Shown: one piece after another, positions 5,014 through 5,042 of the stretch
How positions within the stretch are numbered: the first letter of the stretch is position 1
Layout: each line of letters begins with the position of its first letter
Assembly (NCBI GenBank): GCA_024640205.1
Contig: JAHEFL010000181.1
Span: forward strand, 1 to 5,042
DNA length: 5,042 nucleotides
Direction: 5' to 3'
From: Flavobacteriales bacterium
GTDB lineage: Bacteria > Bacteroidota > Bacteroidia > Flavobacteriales_F > PHOS-HE28
Notes under the pieces: generated by a model
Told to the model about the DNA's origin: nothing
What the model saw: only the letters and a program-made list of their open reading frames with translations
Databases searched by the model: none
Made by a program: the position numbers and the translations under genes

Positions 5014-5042
5014 TCCACAATAAAGTCGAAAGGCATTGCGTA
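5010..5042 (-). CDS. C-terminal end of an upstream gene, possibly another TonB-domain protein
   Basis: A second minus-strand frame enters from the right edge and encodes ...YAMPFDFIVE before TGA at 5012-5010. That stop overlaps the GTG start of the next gene by four bases, the usual arrangement of genes in one operon. The ending MPFDF resembles the SVPFDL end of the adjacent TonB domain, which hints at a tandem paralogue. Only ten codons are visible, so both the gene and its identity are tentative. Confidence 0.35.
   Translation of the reverse strand, partial: YAMPFDFIVE

Noticed and set aside
1..5042. Mobile element, CRISPR, defence or phage system
   Set aside because: No transposase, integrase, terminal repeats, direct-repeat array or defence domain was found on either strand. 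The genes look like ordinary core chromosome.

Overview
This looks like a chromosomal segment of a member of the Bacteroidota with fairly high G+C (mid to upper 50s percent by eye), possibly a high-GC Flavobacteriales-like lineage from the environment. The clues are a TonB C-terminal-domain protein carrying the 'PxFPGG...' motif, a small lipoprotein with a CarboxypepD/transthyretin-like domain, a cyclophilin with the insert usual in this phylum, a small conserved protein resembling a Bacteroidota-restricted family, and two exact matches to the Bacteroidota -7 promoter element TAnnTTTG. Shine-Dalgarno sequences are mostly absent, as expected there. The lineage is inferred from recalled family features, not from a search.

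Layout, left to right. (1) 1-1442, minus strand: a periplasmic cyclophilin-type peptidyl-prolyl isomerase followed by pheS, the phenylalanyl-tRNA synthetase alpha chain. The two overlap by four bases (ATGA), and pheS runs off the left edge. (2) 1443-1482: a 40-bp divergent gap. With the start of the cyclophilin gene it holds two face-to-face TAnnTTTG elements and a 6+6 bp dyad between them. (3) 1483-1875, plus strand: a small lipoprotein. (4) 1886-2218, minus strand: a 110-residue conserved protein of unknown function, tail-to-tail with the lipoprotein across 10 bp. (5) 2219-2357: a 139-bp divergent gap with only a weak promoter candidate. (6) 2358-2882, plus strand: a CvpA-family inner-membrane protein. 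(7) 2883-4142, minus strand: a polytopic GT-C/PMT_2-type glycosyltransferase whose stop codon abuts that of the CvpA gene. Just upstream of it, and overlapping it by ATGA, is a TfoX N-terminal-domain protein (4139-4483). (8) 4591-5013, minus strand: a secreted TonB C-terminal-domain protein. It overlaps by GTGA the last codons of another reading frame at the right edge, which may be a second TonB-domain gene.

The genes do not form one pathway. They are short transcription units packed closely together: housekeeping translation (pheS), envelope folding (cyclophilin), envelope lipoprotein and TonB-like proteins, and membrane glycosyl transfer. Every stretch longer than 300 bases is coding. I see no tRNA, rRNA, CRISPR array, insertion sequence or phage gene, and nothing that amounts to a new defence or mobile system. 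The most informative non-coding structure is the compact divergent control region around 1407-1477.
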